The translations under genes and the position numbers were made by a program. From Ktedonobacterales bacterium (GTDB lineage Bacteria > Chloroflexota > Ktedonobacteria > Ktedonobacterales > JADMIN01), in assembly GCA_025450405.1 (NCBI GenBank), contig JANWHL010000254.1:1-7363 (forward strand): DNA of 7,363 bases, given 5' to 3'. Every line of letters starts with the position of its first letter. The first letter of the stretch is position 1. Below are positions 5,827-7,363 of this stretch, one piece after another. The notes beneath the pieces were generated by a model. The model was not told the origin of the DNA. It was given only the letters and a program-made list of their open reading frames with translations, and made no database searches.

Positions 5827-6948
5827 CTAATGCTCGGCGCTCGCGGCGCCCAAACTCGTGATCGTGGGGCTGGCGGCGGTATTGCCGGGAACACCATTTG
5901 TCCCGTCCCCATACAAAAAGCAGTTCGTCCAGTGGCCAGCACCGAGGTCCGTGCGGCCAGGAAATCGCTCGCGGCACACCGGCATGGCGTGCGGGCAGCG
6001 CGGATGAAAGCGGCAGCCGCTGGGCGGCGTGATCAGGCTGGGAATCTCGCCCCGCGCGCGAAACGGGGTGTCGGCGGGCCGCGCCGGATCTGGCGCCGCC
6101 GAAATGAGCAACTGGGTATATGGGTGTCGCGGCGCCTGGATCACCGCGTCGCTCGGCCCCCCCTCAACCGATTGGCCCGCGTACATCACCAGCGTCTCCT
6201 CGGCGAAGTAGCGCGCGCTGGCGATGTCATGGGTGATGAAAAGCACGGCGAGCCGCTCCTCGTCCTTGAGCCGCAACAGCAAATTGAGGACGTCGAGGCG
6301 GATCGACACGTCCAGCATCGAGACGGGCTCGTCCGCCAGCAGTACATCTGGCCGCACCGCCAGCGCCCGCGCGATGGCCACTCGCTGGCGCTGGCCGCCG
6401 CTTAGCTGATGCGGATATTTCCCGATGAACTGCTCGGCGGGACTGAGGTTGACCTTCTCCAGCAGCGCCAGCACCTGAGCGGTCTCCTGCGCTCGCGTCC
6501 GCGCGTGACCGTGGAGCCGCAGCGGCCGACTCAGGTGATAGCGCACGTCATGCACCGGGCTGAGCGAAGAGAATGGATCCTGAAAGATCAGCTGAACGTG
6601 GCGCCGGTAGGCCAGCATCGCCGCGCGCCGGCTGTCCCTCACCGGTTGGCCACGAAACACGATGCTCCCCGCGGTCGGCTCATAGAGCCGAGCCAGCAGA
6701 CGCGCCACGGTCGTCTTGCCGCTGCCGCTCTCCCCCACCAGCGCCAGTGCTCGCCCAGGAACGAGCGCCAACGACGCATCCTCGACGGCGTGGACCGCCA
6801 ACGGTGGCGCACCCGGCCGAAAGCTCCGGATGGGGAAATACTTGCGCAGGTGAACGGCCTCCAGCGCGGGCCCGACATCTCCCCCCGCCGCCGCGGCCTC
6901 CACGGGTGAGCCGGTGACCTCTGGGCGGTCTGCCCGTTCTCGGCTCAT
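5827..6948 (-). CDS. oppF: Oligopeptide/dipeptide-type ABC transporter ATP-binding protein (OppF/DppF-like)
   Basis: This is a 373-residue cytosolic ATPase that would pair with the upstream OppD-type subunit to energise an Opp/Dpp-class importer. Motifs in order: Walker A GESGSGKTT (72-80), Q-loop Gln123 in FQDPFSSL, signature LSGGQRQR (182-189), Walker B LLADEP with Asp206 and Glu207, D-loop at about 210-213, and the switch His240 in ITHD. A C-terminal oligo-HPY region starts at HPY (275-277) and carries Cys312, Cys318, Cys325 and Cys343. The ATG at 6948-6946 overlaps the upstream TGA in ATGA, and AGGGAG lies just before it, so translation is probably coupled to oppD. About 28 residues precede the ABC domain and the last 30 form a Gly/Ser/Ala-rich tail. 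Transporters of this class carry peptides but also chito- and other oligosaccharides; the downstream amino-sugar genes favour the latter, which is inference. Confidence 0.93.
   Translation of the reverse strand: MSRERADRPEVTGSPVEAAAAGGDVGPALEAVHLRKYFPIRSFRPGAPPLAVHAVEDASLALVPGRALALVGESGSGKTTVARLLARLYEPTAGSIVFRGQPVRDSRRAAMLAYRRHVQLIFQDPFSSLSPVHDVRYHLSRPLRLHGHARTRAQETAQVLALLEKVNLSPAEQFIGKYPHQLSGGQRQRVAIARALAVRPDVLLADEPVSMLDVSIRLDVLNLLLRLKDEERLAVLFITHDIASARYFAEETLVMYAGQSVEGGPSDAVIQAPRHPYTQLLISAAPDPARPADTPFRARGEIPSLITPPSGCRFHPRCPHAMPVCRERFPGRTDLGAGHWTNCFLYGDGTNGVPGNTAASPTITSLGAASAEH
6945..6948 (-). other. ATGA start/stop overlap coupling oppD and oppF
   Basis: The TGA of oppD (6947-6945) overlaps the ATG of oppF (6948-6946) by 3 bases in a 4-base ATGA. 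This arrangement usually couples translation and fits two subunits made in equal amounts. Confidence 0.8.
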
Positions 6949-7363
6949 GGCCCGCTCCCTTCACCCAGCGCGCGCGCGTAGGTCGCTTCATAGCGGCCCG
7001 CGAAGTTCGCGTTGGTGGGCGGCGGTGCCGCCGTGTAGCGCGCGTCGTAGAGATGGCAGGCGACGCGCTGCTCGGGCGTCACCGTGGTGGAGGGCCGCAA
7101 CAACGGCAGATCGCGCGCGCACGGCGCGAACGCCATCGGGCACCGTGGATGAAACGCGCACCCGGATGGAATAGCGCGGAGGTCGGGCGGCGCGCCCGGA
7201 ATGCCCGTCATCCGTCGGCGCTCGCCATAGATCGTCGGGAACGAATTGAGCATGCCGTAGCTGTAGGGATGCCGCGGCTGCCGCTGCAGTTCGCGACTGG
7301 TGGCGGTCTCCACCACGCGCCCGGCGTACATGATGGCGATCTGATCGGCGATCTCCAGCAGCA
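6945..7363 (-). CDS. oppD: Oligopeptide/dipeptide-type ABC transporter ATP-binding protein (OppD/DppD-like), C-terminal part only
   Basis: Only the last 138 residues are in the window; the gene runs off the right edge. The ATG at 7331 is an internal Met, since the frame is open to the edge and reads LLEIADQIAIMYAGRVVE, the standard stretch just after the switch His region of OppD/DppD. The C-terminal oligo-HPY domain follows, with HPYSYGML (31-38) and IPGAPPDL (54-61) motifs, then Cys68, Cys74, Cys81 and Cys102 (numbered from the edge). The CxxxxxCxxxxxxC arrangement matches that of the next gene. A Pro/Ala/Tyr-rich tail ends the protein. The stop overlaps the oppF ATG (ATGA). Walker A, the signature and Walker B must lie outside the window. 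Genes for permeases and a solute-binding protein are expected further upstream. Confidence 0.9.
   Translation of the reverse strand, partial: LLEIADQIAIMYAGRVVETATSRELQRQPRHPYSYGMLNSFPTIYGERRRMTGIPGAPPDLRAIPSGCAFHPRCPMAFAPCARDLPLLRPSTTVTPEQRVACHLYDARYTAAPPPTNANFAGRYEATYARALGEGSGP

Noticed and set aside
4601..5830. Two plus-strand open frames of about 200 codons opposite the GH4 gene
   Set aside because: Both are antisense to a well-supported GH4 enzyme and have no recognisable motifs; typical antisense frames in GC-rich DNA.
1..7363. tRNA, rRNA, CRISPR array, insertion sequence or phage gene
   Set aside because: I saw no cloverleaf, spaced short repeats, transposase motifs or terminal inverted repeats; the window is almost entirely accounted for by metabolic and transport genes.

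Overview
The window is GC-rich, densely coding DNA from a bacterium. The style (pentapeptide/ion-channel protein, Opp-type ABC transporter, family 4 glycosidase, GC-rich third codon positions, GTG starts) would fit a Chloroflexota-type or similar high-GC lineage. That is an impression from gene content only; no rRNA or marker gene is present to settle it.

Layout. From 1 to 1159, on the plus strand, lies the 3' part of a pentapeptide-repeat protein that continues into a membrane, ion-channel-like C-terminus. Its stop codon is 2 bp from the stop of a convergent nicotinamidase gene. Everything from 1162 to 7363 is on the minus strand. Read in transcription order it runs: the C-terminal part of an OppD/DppD-type ATPase (cut by the right edge), an OppF/DppF-type ATPase (ATGA overlap), a GH4 NAD-dependent glycosidase (20 bp gap), a NagB-like glucosamine-6-phosphate deaminase (18 bp gap), a BadF/NAGK-type amino-sugar kinase, a NodB-fold polysaccharide deacetylase without a signal peptide, and, after a 161 bp gap, nicotinamidase PncA.

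The first six minus-strand genes look like one operon for taking up and degrading an amino-sugar oligosaccharide, such as chitobiose or a cell-wall fragment. The peptide/oligosaccharide ABC system would import it, the deacetylase could remove N-acetyl groups in the cytosol, the GH4 enzyme would split it, the kinase would make the 6-phosphate, and NagB would deliver fructose-6-phosphate and ammonia. No nagA (GlcNAc-6-phosphate deacetylase) is visible, so the NodB protein may fill that step earlier in the route. This pathway is inference; the individual family assignments are well supported by motifs. The permease and solute-binding genes and the promoter must lie beyond position 7363.

The least conventional points are an atypical residue pattern after the metal-ligand cysteine of the GH4 enzyme, a phospho-sugar-type GH4 in an ABC (not PTS) context, a cytosolic NodB deacetylase, and a channel-like domain lacking the GYG selectivity filter in the pentapeptide protein.
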